NCBI GenBank assembly: GCA_002212725.1
Contig: MTCR01000147.1
Location: forward strand, 1-36,497
Length of the DNA: 36,497 nucleotides
Direction: 5' to 3'
Source of the DNA: Sphingobacteriales bacterium TSM_CSM
Lineage (GTDB): Bacteria > Bacteroidota > Bacteroidia > Chitinophagales > UBA2359
Of the stretch, positions 1 through 8,073 are shown in pieces. Both the position numbers and the translations under genes were made by a program. Each line of letters begins with the position of its first letter. The first letter of the stretch is position 1. The notes under the pieces are model-generated. The model saw only the letters and a program-made list of their open reading frames with translations, made no database searches and was not told the origin of the DNA.

Positions 1-2
1 CG

Positions 3-269
3 GCAGAAAATTCCCCTTCCCGAGTACTCGGGAGGCCAGGGGAGGTGGTGGTTTACCCCAACCCCGCCCAAAACACGCTCTTTCTTGCAAACTGGCAACA
101 AATAGCTGCCTTTAAATTGTATGCCATATCGGGTGTGCCGGTGTTGGGGTGTAGCCCTGTTACCGGTTCGCAAATTGGCATTGCTCAATTGCCCGCCGGT
201 TTGTATATAGCAGAGGCACAGTACAAAAACGGCGCCATACAACGTCAAAAACTGCTTATACACCGGTAG
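3..269 (+). CDS. C-terminal part of a T9SS-secreted protein (type A sorting domain), 5' end outside window
   Basis: The reading frame is open from base 3 with no stop upstream, so this is the 3' end of a longer gene. A GTG at 45 could be mistaken for a start, but the frame continues through it. The last 75 or so residues form a typical T9SS type A C-terminal sorting domain. It has a YPNPAQN motif near the start, a short hydrophobic beta segment, an LPAGLYIAEA strand and a basic ending (QKLLIHR). In the family, this domain directs export across the outer membrane by the type IX system and is then removed by PorU. The part just upstream (about residues 3-14) is encoded by a palindrome and reads SPSRVLGRPGE, which looks inserted. 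The passenger domain is outside the window, so its function is unknown. Confidence 0.85.
   Translation, partial: AENSPSRVLGRPGEVVVYPNPAQNTLFLANWQQIAAFKLYAISGVPVLGCSPVTGSQIGIAQLPAGLYIAEAQYKNGAIQRQKLLIHR
18..33. repeat. Perfect 16-bp palindrome inside a coding region
   Basis: TCCCGAGTACTCGGGA reads the same on both strands and lies in the linker just before the T9SS sorting domain. It is flanked by CCCC (13-16) and GGGG (39-42), so a longer imperfect hairpin is possible. No second copy was found in the window. It may be a small interspersed palindromic element tolerated in a linker. Confidence 0.6.
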
Positions 270-436
270 AGCGGCAGGTGTGTTTAAAAAACGAACGCAC
301 TATTTAGCGCAGAACCGGGTGGTGTAAACTCTTTTTTATGCTTGCAAAATACTATACAAAGCAGGGCACAAACCTTGCGGTTTACATAATTCACGGGGCA
401 CAGCCTTGTGCAAGCAGCATGGGGAGGGAGGTCCGG

Positions 437-1084
437 TTATTTTTCTTTGTTAAGCGGTTTAAGGTCGTAAATAGTTCGTATTTCGCCAAATTCTTTTTCC
501 ATGTTTAACCCCAGGTCTATGAGTTTACCGGTGCGCACATCAAACACCCATCCATGTATTTTGGGAAATCCGGTTTGGTACCACGCCCTTTGAACATGGT
601 CTATTTTTATAACATTAATACATTGCTCCAGCACGTTTAATTCTACAAGGCGGTCAAATCGTTTATGGTCATTGGAAATAGCGTCTAATTCGGTTCGGTG
701 CAGGCGGTACACATCGCGCAGGGTTTGCAGCCAACTGTTTAGCTGCCCCATGTCTGAGGGGTTCAGGGCTGCCTTTACGCCGCCACATTCGTAATGTCCG
801 CAAATTACAATATGTTTTACTTTCAGGTGTTCAACGGCGTACTGTACCACAGCATTCAGGTTGTTATCGGTACTAACTACAAGGTTGGCTACGTTTCGGT
901 GAATAAAAATTTCGCCGGGTTGAGCGCCCATGAGGTCTTCGGCGGTAACGCGGCTATCTGAGCAGCCTATATACAAAATTTGCGGGTGCTGTCCTTTTGC
1001 CAGTTTTTCAAAATATTGCGGGTCTGTGTTTAGTTTTTGTGCTACCCACTGCTCGTTGTGTTTAAATATGTCTTTTAGTGTCAT
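437..1084 (-). CDS. Beta-class carbonic anhydrase
   Basis: The protein has 215 residues and catalyses reversible hydration of CO2 to bicarbonate in the cytoplasm. All beta-class zinc and catalytic residues are visible: C41-S-D-S-R45 (zinc Cys with the Asp/Arg dyad) and H97-x-x-C100 in HYECGG. The QPGEIFIHRNVANLV block is also present. The frame can be extended upstream to 1147, but the start at 1084 (MTLKDIF) matches the usual family start and removes an unlikely basic leader. It lies 81 bases downstream of a bestrophin channel gene on the same strand, so the two are probably co-transcribed. That pairing suggests coupled bicarbonate or chloride movement and CO2 hydration. No regulatory site was recognised in the gap. 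The family call is secure; physiological role is inference. Confidence 0.95.
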   Translation of the reverse strand: MTLKDIFKHNEQWVAQKLNTDPQYFEKLAKGQHPQILYIGCSDSRVTAEDLMGAQPGEIFIHRNVANLVVSTDNNLNAVVQYAVEHLKVKHIVICGHYECGGVKAALNPSDMGQLNSWLQTLRDVYRLHRTELDAISNDHKRFDRLVELNVLEQCINVIKIDHVQRAWYQTGFPKIHGWVFDVRTGKLIDLGLNMEKEFGEIRTIYDLKPLNKEK

Positions 1085-1165
1085 GTTAATATAGGTTTTT
1101 GCAGATGTATTCGGTTGAATATATAGGGTGTATTTGGCCCGGAGCAACGGTTGTGGCGGAGGCGG

Positions 1166-2104
1166 TTAAAACAGGAAGCCGTTTTTCGGTTCTGCTTTGG
1201 GTGGTAAATTTGTTTCGCCCAGCATTTCCTTTAAGTCGCGTTCAATGGTGTTGCACAGGGCAGTCATAGGCACATCGGTAAGCAGGTTTTCAAAGGGGTC
1301 TTCGTTTACCTCGCCCACTTTACCCATTACGGCAAATACAAAGGAAATTAAGATACTTACGGGAATCATTAACCAGGGGGCGCCCATTTTGCTAAAATCT
1401 GCAATAAGCGAAAACGGCAAAATAAACATAAAAGCCAACAAAAACAGTTTGGTAAAGAAGTGGTATTGCCGCAGCAGGGGCGTGTTTTTTATTCTTTCGC
1501 AGGCACCCTGAAAATTGTTAAATCCTGCCAGGGTGGGTTCGAGGCTGATATTGTCAAAAGCGCCCAACAGTTCGGTTTGCATACCCTCTTTAATTCGCAG
1601 GCCTTGGTGGTGCAGCAGCATATTGGGCAGGTTGTTTTTGGTAATTAGTTGGGCGTATTCGGTTGGGTTAAGCAGGTGTTCAAACTCGGCATAGTTGTTT
1701 TGTTTGCGCAAATGCAGGCGCAGGGCATGAGCAAAGGCAATTTGCCGGTACACTATTTCTGTTTTGTAGTTGTTTACCTGTTGCGGGGTTGCTTTTCCGG
1801 TTGCGGCGGCGTTATTGGCATTGGCAATAATTTGGCGCGCAAAAATGCGGCTGTTGTTAATGATGCCGCCCCACAAGGTGCGGGCTTCCCACCACCGGTT
1901 GTAGGAGTTGTTGTTGCGAAATGCCAGAAAAATTGCCAGGGCGCTGCCCAAAATAGCGGCAATAGAAAAAGGCAGGCTTACTGTTTCGAGGTGTCGGTTA
2001 TGGTAGAGAAAGTACACTGCAACCGATAAAAAGGTGCTTATCAGCAGTTCAATACGCAGGTATTGTACTACTCTTACCGGGTTAAAAACTTTGCGCAGTA
2101 TCAT
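1166..2104 (-). CDS. Bestrophin-family anion channel
   Basis: The protein has 312 residues and resembles the bacterial bestrophin (YneE/RFP-TM, formerly UPF0187) family of pentameric inner-membrane anion channels. The N-terminus begins MILRKVFNPVRVVQYLR and is followed by two hydrophobic segments (about residues 20-65). Next comes the family block FLAFRNNNSYNRWWEARTLWGG, with the conserved aromatic/Arg stretch. Two further hydrophobic segments lie around residues 215-260 (LLAFMFILPFSLIAD and MIPVSILISFVFAVMGKVGE). The C-terminus keeps the EDPFENLLTDVPM motif seen in bacterial members. Length is normal. The carbonic anhydrase gene follows 81 bases downstream. A gap of 171 bases separates it from the upstream Rossmann-protein gene, so it may have its own promoter, but no clear TAnnTTTG box was identified there. 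Transported ion is not known; bicarbonate or chloride are both possible. Confidence 0.9.
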   Translation of the reverse strand: MILRKVFNPVRVVQYLRIELLISTFLSVAVYFLYHNRHLETVSLPFSIAAILGSALAIFLAFRNNNSYNRWWEARTLWGGIINNSRIFARQIIANANNAAATGKATPQQVNNYKTEIVYRQIAFAHALRLHLRKQNNYAEFEHLLNPTEYAQLITKNNLPNMLLHHQGLRIKEGMQTELLGAFDNISLEPTLAGFNNFQGACERIKNTPLLRQYHFFTKLFLLAFMFILPFSLIADFSKMGAPWLMIPVSILISFVFAVMGKVGEVNEDPFENLLTDVPMTALCNTIERDLKEMLGETNLPPKAEPKNGFLF

Positions 2105-2275
2105 GTTGGGGTTAAGCTATTTTGGTTAAACAGTTTTTTGAGCAGCCTGCCGGAACGGCCGGGGTTAATGGTTTGCTTCGGGGTTAATGGGGGCGTGTTG
2201 GGTTTTGTAGGTTTATTGCATCAATTTGCGGCTTTCGGCCACACTTGGCAAATTGTTGGTGTTTGTAAATTGTTG

Positions 2276-2905
2276 TTATTTTTCAAGATAAGCCCATACA
2301 AAGCGGGGGTGGTGCCGGCCTGTGCGCGCCATTTTTACCCAAAGCAGGGTCATGTGTTCCAGATGGAGTGCCTGGTTGAGTGCGCCGGTATCGAGGGTAT
2401 CAAAACCCATATCGGTGTTTATTTGGGCTACCTGCTGTTTTGCCTCCGTATTGTTGCCGCAAATGAGCATTACCGGTTTTACGTTATAGGCAGGAAAAGC
2501 GCTGTCGGCAAAATTTTCGTAGCCGTATATGGTATAGGCTTTTACCACATTGGCATCGGGTGCAAGTTCCTGCACTACTTCAGACCCGGAGCGCTCGCTT
2601 TTTAAGCCGTGTGTAATGCCCGGCCCTACGGGGTTGGTGCAATCTACCAGCGTTTTGCCGTTAAAATGTATGTTTTGTAAGGCATTGGTTATGACATTAA
2701 AGGGTGTTGCCAAAAATACCATATCGGCTGTGTTTACGGCTTCCTGCACCGGCAATACGGTAAAGTTGGGATTGGCAGCCAAAGCTTTTGCCACACTGTT
2801 TGAGTTGCTGTTGTTGTGTGCTATTATAATTTTGTGTTGTTTTTTTTGCAGGTTGTTGGCAACGGCAAAACCCACATTTCCTATACCTATAAATGCCAGT
2901 TTCAT
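2276..2905 (-). CDS. NADP oxidoreductase (F420-dependent-type) Rossmann protein
   Basis: The protein has 209 residues and resembles the NADPH:F420 oxidoreductase-like/ProC-like N-terminal Rossmann family. It starts with a nucleotide-binding segment MKLAFIGIGNVG (GxGxxG at residues 7-12). It continues with a basic AHNNSNSNS loop of the type that often contacts NADP phosphate, then TADMVFLATPFNVI and LVDCTNPVGPG. Bacteroidota often carry this family without making F420, so the substrate is probably something else and cannot be told from sequence. The start at 2905 is preferred over an extension to 2950, which would run into the neighbouring SDR gene. It is the third oxidoreductase in a row on this strand, 38 bases after the upstream SDR, so it is likely part of the same transcript. 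Confidence 0.8.
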   Translation of the reverse strand: MKLAFIGIGNVGFAVANNLQKKQHKIIIAHNNSNSNSVAKALAANPNFTVLPVQEAVNTADMVFLATPFNVITNALQNIHFNGKTLVDCTNPVGPGITHGLKSERSGSEVVQELAPDANVVKAYTIYGYENFADSAFPAYNVKPVMLICGNNTEAKQQVAQINTDMGFDTLDTGALNQALHLEHMTLLWVKMARTGRHHPRFVWAYLEK

Positions 2906-2943
2906 GTTGTTGTGCGGTGGTTTGGTGGTTATGTAGAAAGGGT

Positions 2944-3765
2944 TCAGCAATAGTTTTTAAGATATTGGAGACTTAAGTTCCACAATTGCTGTGCATATTG
3001 TTTGTTGGTTGCCATAGGCGACAGGTTGGGGTCTTCCTGTTCGAGGTAAATATATTTGCCCGAAATGTCTTCCATATCGGGGCTAAGGGCTGCATACAGG
3101 GCGCTTCGGGCGCCGTGGGCGGCGTTGGGCGTGTTGTTCCAATCCCGGGCTTCCATGTTCTTAAATAAATCGGTGTGTACTATGCCCGGGTGAATGGTGT
3201 TAACGGTAATGCCCGTGCCTTTCAGTTCATCCTGCAGTTGCAGGCTGAACAGGATATTGCACAATTTTGATTGCGAGTAAGTTGCCACGCCGTTGTAGGA
3301 TTGATTTTTAAATTCAATATCGTCTAAATTCAGGATGTTTCGGCGGTGTGCTCCCGATGCGGTGTTTACAATGCGGGCATTTCGGGTTTTTTTAAGCACA
3401 GGCAGCAAAAGCAGGGTTAGCAGCATGGGGGCAAGATGGTTAACGGCAAAGTTCATTTCTATACCCTGATGGCTGTTTTTCCGCTCCATTTCCCAGGTGC
3501 CGGCATTGTTTATAAGCACATCTATGGCAGGGAAGCGCTGGGCAACAGATTGTGCAAACTGTTGTACACTTTGCAGGTTGCTGAAATCGCCTTCAAAGAA
3601 ATACACGTTTTGGTTACCTGTTTCCTGCACCAGTTGCTGCCTTACCTGTGCTGCCTTGCTGAGGTTGCGGGCGTTGGAAATTACGGTAAACCCTTGTTGT
3701 GCAAGGGCTTTGGCTGCTTCTTTGCCAATACCTGCGGTGGCGCCTGTAATTACTATGGTTTTCAT
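2944..3765 (-). CDS. Short-chain dehydrogenase/reductase (retinol dehydrogenase-like)
   Basis: The protein has 273 residues and is a classical-type SDR, an NAD(P)-dependent oxidoreductase of the cytoplasm. Visible motifs are TGATAGIG (residues 7-14, cofactor binding), NNAG (86-89), the catalytic Ser at about 137 (NTASG), and Y163-x-x-x-K167 (YSQSK). The stretch after the active site (HPGIVHTDL) is typical of the retinol dehydrogenase/WW-oxidoreductase-like group. The basic residues in NARNLSK after the second beta strand suggest NADP(H) preference. It lies 49 bases after an atypical SDR and 38 bases before the Rossmann protein, all on one strand. The substrate is not identifiable from sequence. 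Confidence 0.9.
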   Translation of the reverse strand: MKTIVITGATAGIGKEAAKALAQQGFTVISNARNLSKAAQVRQQLVQETGNQNVYFFEGDFSNLQSVQQFAQSVAQRFPAIDVLINNAGTWEMERKNSHQGIEMNFAVNHLAPMLLTLLLLPVLKKTRNARIVNTASGAHRRNILNLDDIEFKNQSYNGVATYSQSKLCNILFSLQLQDELKGTGITVNTIHPGIVHTDLFKNMEARDWNNTPNAAHGARSALYAALSPDMEDISGKYIYLEQEDPNLSPMATNKQYAQQLWNLSLQYLKNYC

Positions 3766-3814
3766 TGTTTTTACCGGGTTTTACGCCCTTTGTGTTTGTT
3801 GGAGCTGTGCGGGG

Positions 3815-4468
3815 TTAATAAACAATTTCTTCTTCAAACTGTCCGGGTTGTTGGTTAAACAGTTTCCAGTACTCGTTGGCAATAGCGGCGGGGTTGTATT
3901 TGGGGTCTGTGGGTTGTACATAACCGCAAACGGTAAGTTGGGCAATATGTATGTTGGTGTTGGCAACTTTTTTTTGCGCTGCCTGCACCAGGTTTCTCAT
4001 ACCCGCCTTACCAATGCTGAGCGAAGTCCATTGCGGGTCGCCGCTAAAGGCAAATCCGCCGCCGGTAAAAAACAGTTTACCCCTGTTTTGTTGCAGCATG
4101 CCGGGCAATACCAGTTGAATAAGATGGAAAGCCCCGCCCACCGAAACATCGAAATTTTGTTTTATGGTTTGCCAGTCTTGCTCCAGCAGGTCTTTAACAC
4201 TTACTGCCGAGGCATTAAACAAAATAAGGCCGGCTTGTTCAAAATGGGGGTTAATGGTTAAGAGCGCATTTTTGAGCGAGTTGGCATCGGCAACGTTGCC
4301 CGTTGCATAGCGGGCATGAATACCTTGCCGGGCAAGTTGTTCTGCCTGTTGCTGCAGTTTTGCTTCATTTCTTGCTATAAGGCCAATTTCGTAGCCTTCG
4401 GCGCCAAATTTTTGTGCCACACCGTTGCTGATGCCCGGCCCTGCGCCAATAATAATAACTAATTTCAT
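3815..4468 (-). CDS. Atypical SDR-fold protein lacking catalytic Ser/Tyr
   Basis: The protein has 217 residues and the Rossmann fold of an SDR. It starts with MKLVIIIGAGPGIS (GxGxGxS instead of the classical GxxxGxG), followed by basic residues in IARNEAK. Where classical SDRs have the catalytic Ser, it reads FTGGG (134-138). Where they have YxxxK, it reads L150-x-x-x-K154 (SLSIGKAG). Only the Lys of the triad is therefore kept. It is also shorter than the roughly 250 residues usual for the family. It may be a divergent reductase using other residues, or a non-catalytic cofactor-binding protein. It lies 24 bases after the beta-barrel gene and 49 bases before the classical SDR, within the same minus-strand run. 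Confidence 0.75.
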   Translation of the reverse strand: MKLVIIIGAGPGISNGVAQKFGAEGYEIGLIARNEAKLQQQAEQLARQGIHARYATGNVADANSLKNALLTINPHFEQAGLILFNASAVSVKDLLEQDWQTIKQNFDVSVGGAFHLIQLVLPGMLQQNRGKLFFTGGGFAFSGDPQWTSLSIGKAGMRNLVQAAQKKVANTNIHIAQLTVCGYVQPTDPKYNPAAIANEYWKLFNQQPGQFEEEIVY

Positions 4469-4492
4469 GTAGTTGCAATGTTTTGATATGTG

Positions 4493-5170
4493 TTAAAATT
4501 CGTACCGCAAAAAGCCGCCCAAATTATTGGTTTTTACCCAATTTTTTCTTCCGTTTTGCGAAAAATCTGCACCTGCACCCAACTGCCATGCTTTAACCTT
4601 TAGCCCCAGCCGGTAACGTTGGGTAAAAGAAAACGGATTTTGGTTTACTGAGGGGAATGCATTTACCAACTCAATTTGCGAAAAAAGGTTCAGTTTTTGC
4701 GATAAGGATGGGGTAAAACGCGCCAGAAAGAAAAAATCAACATTGGGGTTTTTAAGCAGTTCGGCTACAGTCCATGAAAAAATGGTATAGTTTTTACCTA
4801 TTTTGGCAAACTGAACCCCTGCTTTTGGATATACACCCCGGTTTAAAATGCTGGCTACGGCAACCGGCGCCAATCCTTTAAGGGCGGGCAGGTTGTAAGA
4901 AACGGCCTCGGTAAAACCAAACTGCGGCAGGTATTGACCGGTTTGGGTGTTCATCTGGTAATCTATGGCGCTGCGGTTCCGGTTAAAAAACAACCATTTT
5001 GAGTTTTGTGCATCGGGCGTTTTAAAAAATTTGAAAAACATAATATCTAAGGTGGCCTTTTTATGTCCGCCAAATATTTCAACCGGAATTTGTGCCATAA
5101 CCCTGCTGCCGGCGCTGTGGGTGATGCATACTATAAAAAAAACAACCGGAAACCAAAAGTGCAGCTTCAT
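4493..5170 (-). CDS. Exported protein, probable small outer-membrane beta-barrel
   Basis: The protein has 225 residues and I do not recognise a named family. The first 27 residues form a signal peptide (basic MKLHFW, a hydrophobic stretch VVFFIVCI, then a VMA-QI cleavage-like site). The rest has alternating hydrophobic/polar strands such as YTIFSWTVAELL, FFFLARFTPSL, YRLGLKVKAWQLGAGADF and a final LGGFLRYEF. The terminal aromatic residue is the usual end of Gram-negative outer-membrane barrels and argues for roughly eight to ten strands. It sits between a VOC gene (76 bases upstream) and an SDR gene (24 bases downstream), so it is probably transcribed with them. A general outer-membrane role is inference; no ligand is suggested. 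Confidence 0.65.
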   Translation of the reverse strand: MKLHFWFPVVFFIVCITHSAGSRVMAQIPVEIFGGHKKATLDIMFFKFFKTPDAQNSKWLFFNRNRSAIDYQMNTQTGQYLPQFGFTEAVSYNLPALKGLAPVAVASILNRGVYPKAGVQFAKIGKNYTIFSWTVAELLKNPNVDFFFLARFTPSLSQKLNLFSQIELVNAFPSVNQNPFSFTQRYRLGLKVKAWQLGAGADFSQNGRKNWVKTNNLGGFLRYEF

Positions 5171-5246
5171 GGTAATTAAACAGGAAATTAAACTTTACGG
5201 GCATGGGGTAAGTATGCCCGTAAAGTTGCATTTTTAAAAGAAGGGA

Positions 5247-5621
5247 TTACGCCTGTTGCGAGAGTAACCCAATTTTGTTGCCTTCGGAATCGATAACAAT
5301 GGCTGCAAAGCCAAATTTTCCGAGGTTAATTTCGGGGGCAAGCACTTTACCGCCTGCGTTTTCAACTTCACCCACCGCATCGGCCAATTTGCCAAACGCG
5401 TTGAGGTATATAATGCCGCCATCGGTAGTGGGTTTTAAATCGGGGCGTACCACAACAGAGCCGCCAACGGCTTCGCCTGTGTTAAACGGCACGTTAAATA
5501 AAATTAACTCGCCGTTGCCAAAAGTGCCTTTTCGCACATTGCCATGCAAAACAGCAGAATAGAATGCAAAAGCCCGTTCCAAATCGAGGGCAGGAATTTC
5601 AAACCAATTTACAGCATTCAT
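5247..5621 (-). CDS. VOC-superfamily (glyoxalase-like) protein
   Basis: The protein has 124 residues and matches a single vicinal-oxygen-chelate module pair. It opens with VNWFEIPALDLERAFAFYSAVL, the characteristic beta strand and helix that contain the AFYSxVL signature. It closes with GFAAIVIDSEGNKIGLLS, the matching final strands where the last metal ligand or its equivalent normally lies. Members include glyoxalases and antibiotic-binding proteins; this compact type is usually of unknown substrate. Its start lies 9 bases downstream of the stop of a DJ-1/PfpI gene, which indicates tight co-transcription. DJ-1-type and VOC proteins together would fit handling of reactive aldehydes such as methylglyoxal, but that is inference. 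Confidence 0.85.
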   Translation of the reverse strand: MNAVNWFEIPALDLERAFAFYSAVLHGNVRKGTFGNGELILFNVPFNTGEAVGGSVVVRPDLKPTTDGGIIYLNAFGKLADAVGEVENAGGKVLAPEINLGKFGFAAIVIDSEGNKIGLLSQQA

Positions 5622-5630
5622 AATGTTGGG

Positions 5631-6395
5631 TTATTTTGATAGTTGTTTTACCACCAGTTCGGCGGCAGCGGCGCCGCTGTTTTGTTGTTGCCCGGTAATA
5701 AGGTTACCATCTTGAATGGCGTATGATGAAAAAGGTGCAGCCACTTTAAAAGTAGTTCCCGAAATTTTACGGGCTTCGCTTTCAATACGGTAGGGCTGAA
5801 TTTTCATGCCAACGGCCTGGTCGGCAAAATCTTCTTCGGCATCGGCAAAGCCGGTCCAGGTTTTGCCTTTTACCAGCAATTCTCCGTTTGATGTTTTTGC
5901 TTCCAGCAGCAGTGTGGTAGAGTGGCAAACGGCGGCGCTTGGCTTACCGGCTTCATAAAACGAGGCAAACAGTTTTTCAAGGTCTTTGTTACCCCTGAAG
6001 GTGTACATAGGCCCCTGTCCGCCCACCAAAAAAATTGCCGCATATTCCTGCGGGTTTACCTCTGTAAGTTTGCGGGTGTGTGCCAGCATGTTGTTAAACC
6101 ACTCCTGCTGCATATAACCCAATGAAATAACGTCGTGAGCAGAATAGCCACTGGCATCGGTTGGGTTTGAGTAGCCGTCCATTTCTAACTTGCCGCCTTC
6201 GGTAGAAACCAATTCTACCTCGTAACCTGCTTCCTGAAACACGCGCAAAGGGTGGGTTAACTCGGCCGCCCAAAAACCAATAGGCCAGCCTGTTTGCCCC
6301 GATACCGAAGGGCTGCTTGCCACCATTAAAATTTTGCCTTTAAACGGCGCGCCATGAAAATGTACGTAACTTTGAACTTCTTGTACTGCACTCAT
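5631..6395 (-). CDS. DJ-1/PfpI-family class I glutamine amidotransferase-like protein
   Basis: The protein has 254 residues and resembles the Hsp31/YDR533c-type branch of the DJ-1/PfpI superfamily. Key features are the acidic residue E45 in FWAAELTHPL, and the nucleophile elbow SAAVCHSTT with C157 and H158. The loop GGQGPMYTF has Gln where many relatives have His (GGHG). Large branch members act as glyoxalase III or as holdase chaperones under stress, and this is a likely but unproven role here. It is the first gene of the minus-strand run, with VOC, barrel and SDR genes after it. A candidate TAnnTTTG -7 box lies about 110 bases upstream of the start at 6505-6512. Confidence 0.88.
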   Translation of the reverse strand: MSAVQEVQSYVHFHGAPFKGKILMVASSPSVSGQTGWPIGFWAAELTHPLRVFQEAGYEVELVSTEGGKLEMDGYSNPTDASGYSAHDVISLGYMQQEWFNNMLAHTRKLTEVNPQEYAAIFLVGGQGPMYTFRGNKDLEKLFASFYEAGKPSAAVCHSTTLLLEAKTSNGELLVKGKTWTGFADAEEDFADQAVGMKIQPYRIESEARKISGTTFKVAAPFSSYAIQDGNLITGQQQNSGAAAAELVVKQLSK

Positions 6396-6504
6396 ATTAT
6401 TTTAATAAATTAATGTTAGCCGGCAGGCTGTTGTATTTTTGCCCATTGCCCTGCCTGCCTTGCGGGTTTTGGGGGATGTAATGTGTGTGGGAGGTTGTGC
6501 AGTG

Positions 6505-6512
6505 CAAAAATA
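6505..6512 (-). promoter_or_regulatory. Candidate -7 box for the DJ-1/VOC/SDR run
   Basis: On the minus strand the bases read TATTTTTG, an exact match to the Bacteroidota -7 consensus TAnnTTTG. No TTG box was seen at the usual distance upstream. It would give a leader of about 100 bases. That leader contains an inverted repeat, GGCAGGC at 6422-6428 and GCCTGCC at 6453-6459, that could form a weak stem. Confidence 0.4.
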
Positions 6513-6623
6513 AATGTAATACTGCCCTTGGCCATGTATTTAACCTTTAAGTGCGATACTTACTTTTAGGAAAGCATGGACATCCGGGGGATGTAGCTGC
6601 ATACGGTTATATAAAATACAACA

Positions 6624-6666
6624 TTAACCCGAAATTTCCTTGCCGTTGCACGAAATTCGGGGTTAA
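6624..6666 (-). terminator. Hairpin downstream of the trans-sulfuration gene
   Basis: TTAACCC-GAAATTTC (6624 onwards) and GAAATTCGGGGTTAA (6652-6666) can pair over about 14 bases with two single-base bulges, leaving a short loop. On the minus strand the stem is about 105 bases after the stop codon at 6771 and is followed by TGTTGTATTTTA. It is a likely terminator for that gene. The whole gap 6396-6770 otherwise holds only the promoter candidate for the DJ-1 gene and no convincing coding region. Confidence 0.55.
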
Positions 6667-6770
6667 GGGGCAAACAAAAGCAAGTTCTTTGCACAGGTTG
6701 GTTACAGGTGCAAATATTGGTTTTTCAAAAAAATGCTTTTACAGCCCGATGCGTGTGAGCAGACAGACCG

Positions 6771-7919
6771 TTATTTTGCGCGGTCTAAGGCCTGTTGCAA
6801 ATCTGCCACCAGGTCTTCGGCATCTTCAATGCCCACGCTCAGGCGCAGGAGCGAATCGAGTACGCCGGTTTTTTTGCGTTCTTCCAGCGGAATGGAGGCG
6901 TGTGTCATGGTAGCCGGATGCCCTATGAGCGACTCTACCCCGCCCAATGACTCTGCCAGAGAAAAAAGGTGCGTATTAGACAACACTGCAACGGCAGCCT
7001 CCATGGTATCTTTTTTAAGTGAAAAAGATACCATGCCGCCAAAACCGCGCATTTGTTTTTTTGCTACCTCGTGGTTGGGGTGGGTGGTAAAACCCGGGTA
7101 ATTTACCCTGGCTACCGCCGGATGTTGCTGTAAAAAGCCGGCAATAACCGCCGCATTTTTGCAATGTTGCTCCATGCGCAGGTGCAGGGTTTTAACCCCG
7201 CGCAACACCAGGAAGCAATCCATGGGAGCCGGCACGGCGCCTACCGCGTTTTGATGAAAAGTAAGGTGTTGGTAAAATGCCTCGTTATTGGTAAGCACGG
7301 CACCCATAATTACATCGGAGTGGCCGCCCAGGTATTTGGTTACCGAGTGTACCACTGCATCGGCGCCCAGGTCTATGGGGTTTTGCAGGTAGGGCGAGGC
7401 AAAGGTGTTGTCCACACACAACATAATGCCGTTTGCCCTGCAAATTTGGGCAACGGCGGCTATGTCTATAATGCCCAGCATGGGGTTGGTGGGTGTTTCA
7501 AGCCACACCATGCGGGTTTTGTTGTTAATAAGGGGTAAAATTGTTTCCGGATTGCCCATATCTGCAAAATGAAACCGTATGCCGTACTTTTGAAAAACCC
7601 GTACAAACAGCCTGTAAGTGCCTCCGTACAGGTCGTTTCCGGCAATTACCTCATCGCCGGGTACAAGTTGGCGCATAACGGCATCGGTGGCAGCCAGACC
7701 GCTGGCAAAGCACACCCCAAAACGGGCGTTTTCCAGTGCCGCCAGGTTCTGCTGTAAAACGGTTCGGGTGGGGTTTTGGGTGCGGCCGTATTCATACCCT
7801 TTGTGTATGCCGGGCGCCTCTTGCACATAGGTAGAGGTTTGAAAAATGGGGGTCATAATAGCGCCGCTGGAAACATCGGGCAATATGCCGGCGTGAATAG
7901 CCTTGGTTCCGAATTTCAT
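6771..7919 (-). CDS. Cys/Met metabolism PLP enzyme (cystathionine gamma-synthase or gamma-lyase)
   Basis: The protein has 382 residues, the normal length of cytoplasmic fold-type I trans-sulfuration enzymes. The start [11 protein letters not shown] and the [11 protein letters not shown] block (residues 43-52) are signature regions. FASGLAAT (71-78) is the cofactor phosphate loop, D170 in CVDNTF contacts the PLP pyridine nitrogen, and K195 in [12 protein letters not shown] is the Schiff-base lysine. The C-terminal [24 protein letters not shown] block is also conserved. Gamma-synthase (methionine synthesis) and gamma-lyase (cysteine synthesis) are not reliably separated by these motifs, so no symbol is given. 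It is transcribed alone, with a good -7 box upstream and a hairpin downstream. It diverges from the lytic transglycosylase gene. Confidence 0.92.
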   Translation of the reverse strand: MKFGTKAIHAGILPDVSSGAIMTPIFQTSTYVQEAPGIHKGYEYGRTQNPTRTVLQQNLAALENARFGVCFASGLAATDAVMRQLVPGDEVIAGNDLYGGTYRLFVRVFQKYGIRFHFADMGNPETILPLINNKTRMVWLETPTNPMLGIIDIAAVAQICRANGIMLCVDNTFASPYLQNPIDLGADAVVHSVTKYLGGHSDVIMGAVLTNNEAFYQHLTFHQNAVGAVPAPMDCFLVLRGVKTLHLRMEQHCKNAAVIAGFLQQHPAVARVNYPGFTTHPNHEVAKKQMRGFGGMVSFSLKKDTMEAAVAVLSNTHLFSLAESLGGVESLIGHPATMTHASIPLEERKKTGVLDSLLRLSVGIEDAEDLVADLQQALDRAK

Positions 7920-7956
7920 ACAGTTTATTTCGTTTAAATGCTTTTAATAATGGTTG

Positions 7957-7964
7957 CAAAGGTA
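7957..7964 (-). promoter_or_regulatory. Candidate -7 box for the trans-sulfuration gene
   Basis: The minus strand reads TACCTTTG, an exact TAnnTTTG match, 38 bases before the start codon at 7919. No clear TTG box was found at the usual spacing. The same divergent gap holds a weaker TTACTTTG sequence (about 8024-8031) on the plus strand, which could serve the lytic transglycosylase gene. Confidence 0.55.
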
Positions 7965-8073
7965 CAAAAAAAGCGACAGGTAATTTTTTCGGAAACAAAT
8001 CAACTAAAAAATCAAAATAATTCGTTACTTTGCAAAACAAGAATTGTAACCTGTTAACCCCCTTTTTTCAGCT

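Noticed and set aside
370..383. AAACC-TTGC-GGTTT hairpin after the carbonic anhydrase gene
   Set aside because: The stem is only 5 bp and no T-run follows, so it is not a convincing terminator.
2063..2605. 180-codon plus-strand ORF
   Set aside because: It overlaps the bestrophin start and the Rossmann gene on the other strand; no domain is visible.
3497..4261. 254-codon plus-strand ORF opposite the SDR genes
   Set aside because: It spans two well-supported minus-strand SDR genes and is rich in Cys and Leu without a recognisable motif.
6551..6913. 120-codon plus-strand ORF upstream of the trans-sulfuration gene
   Set aside because: The first half is intergenic with a hairpin and the second half is antisense to a real gene; composition is not protein-like.
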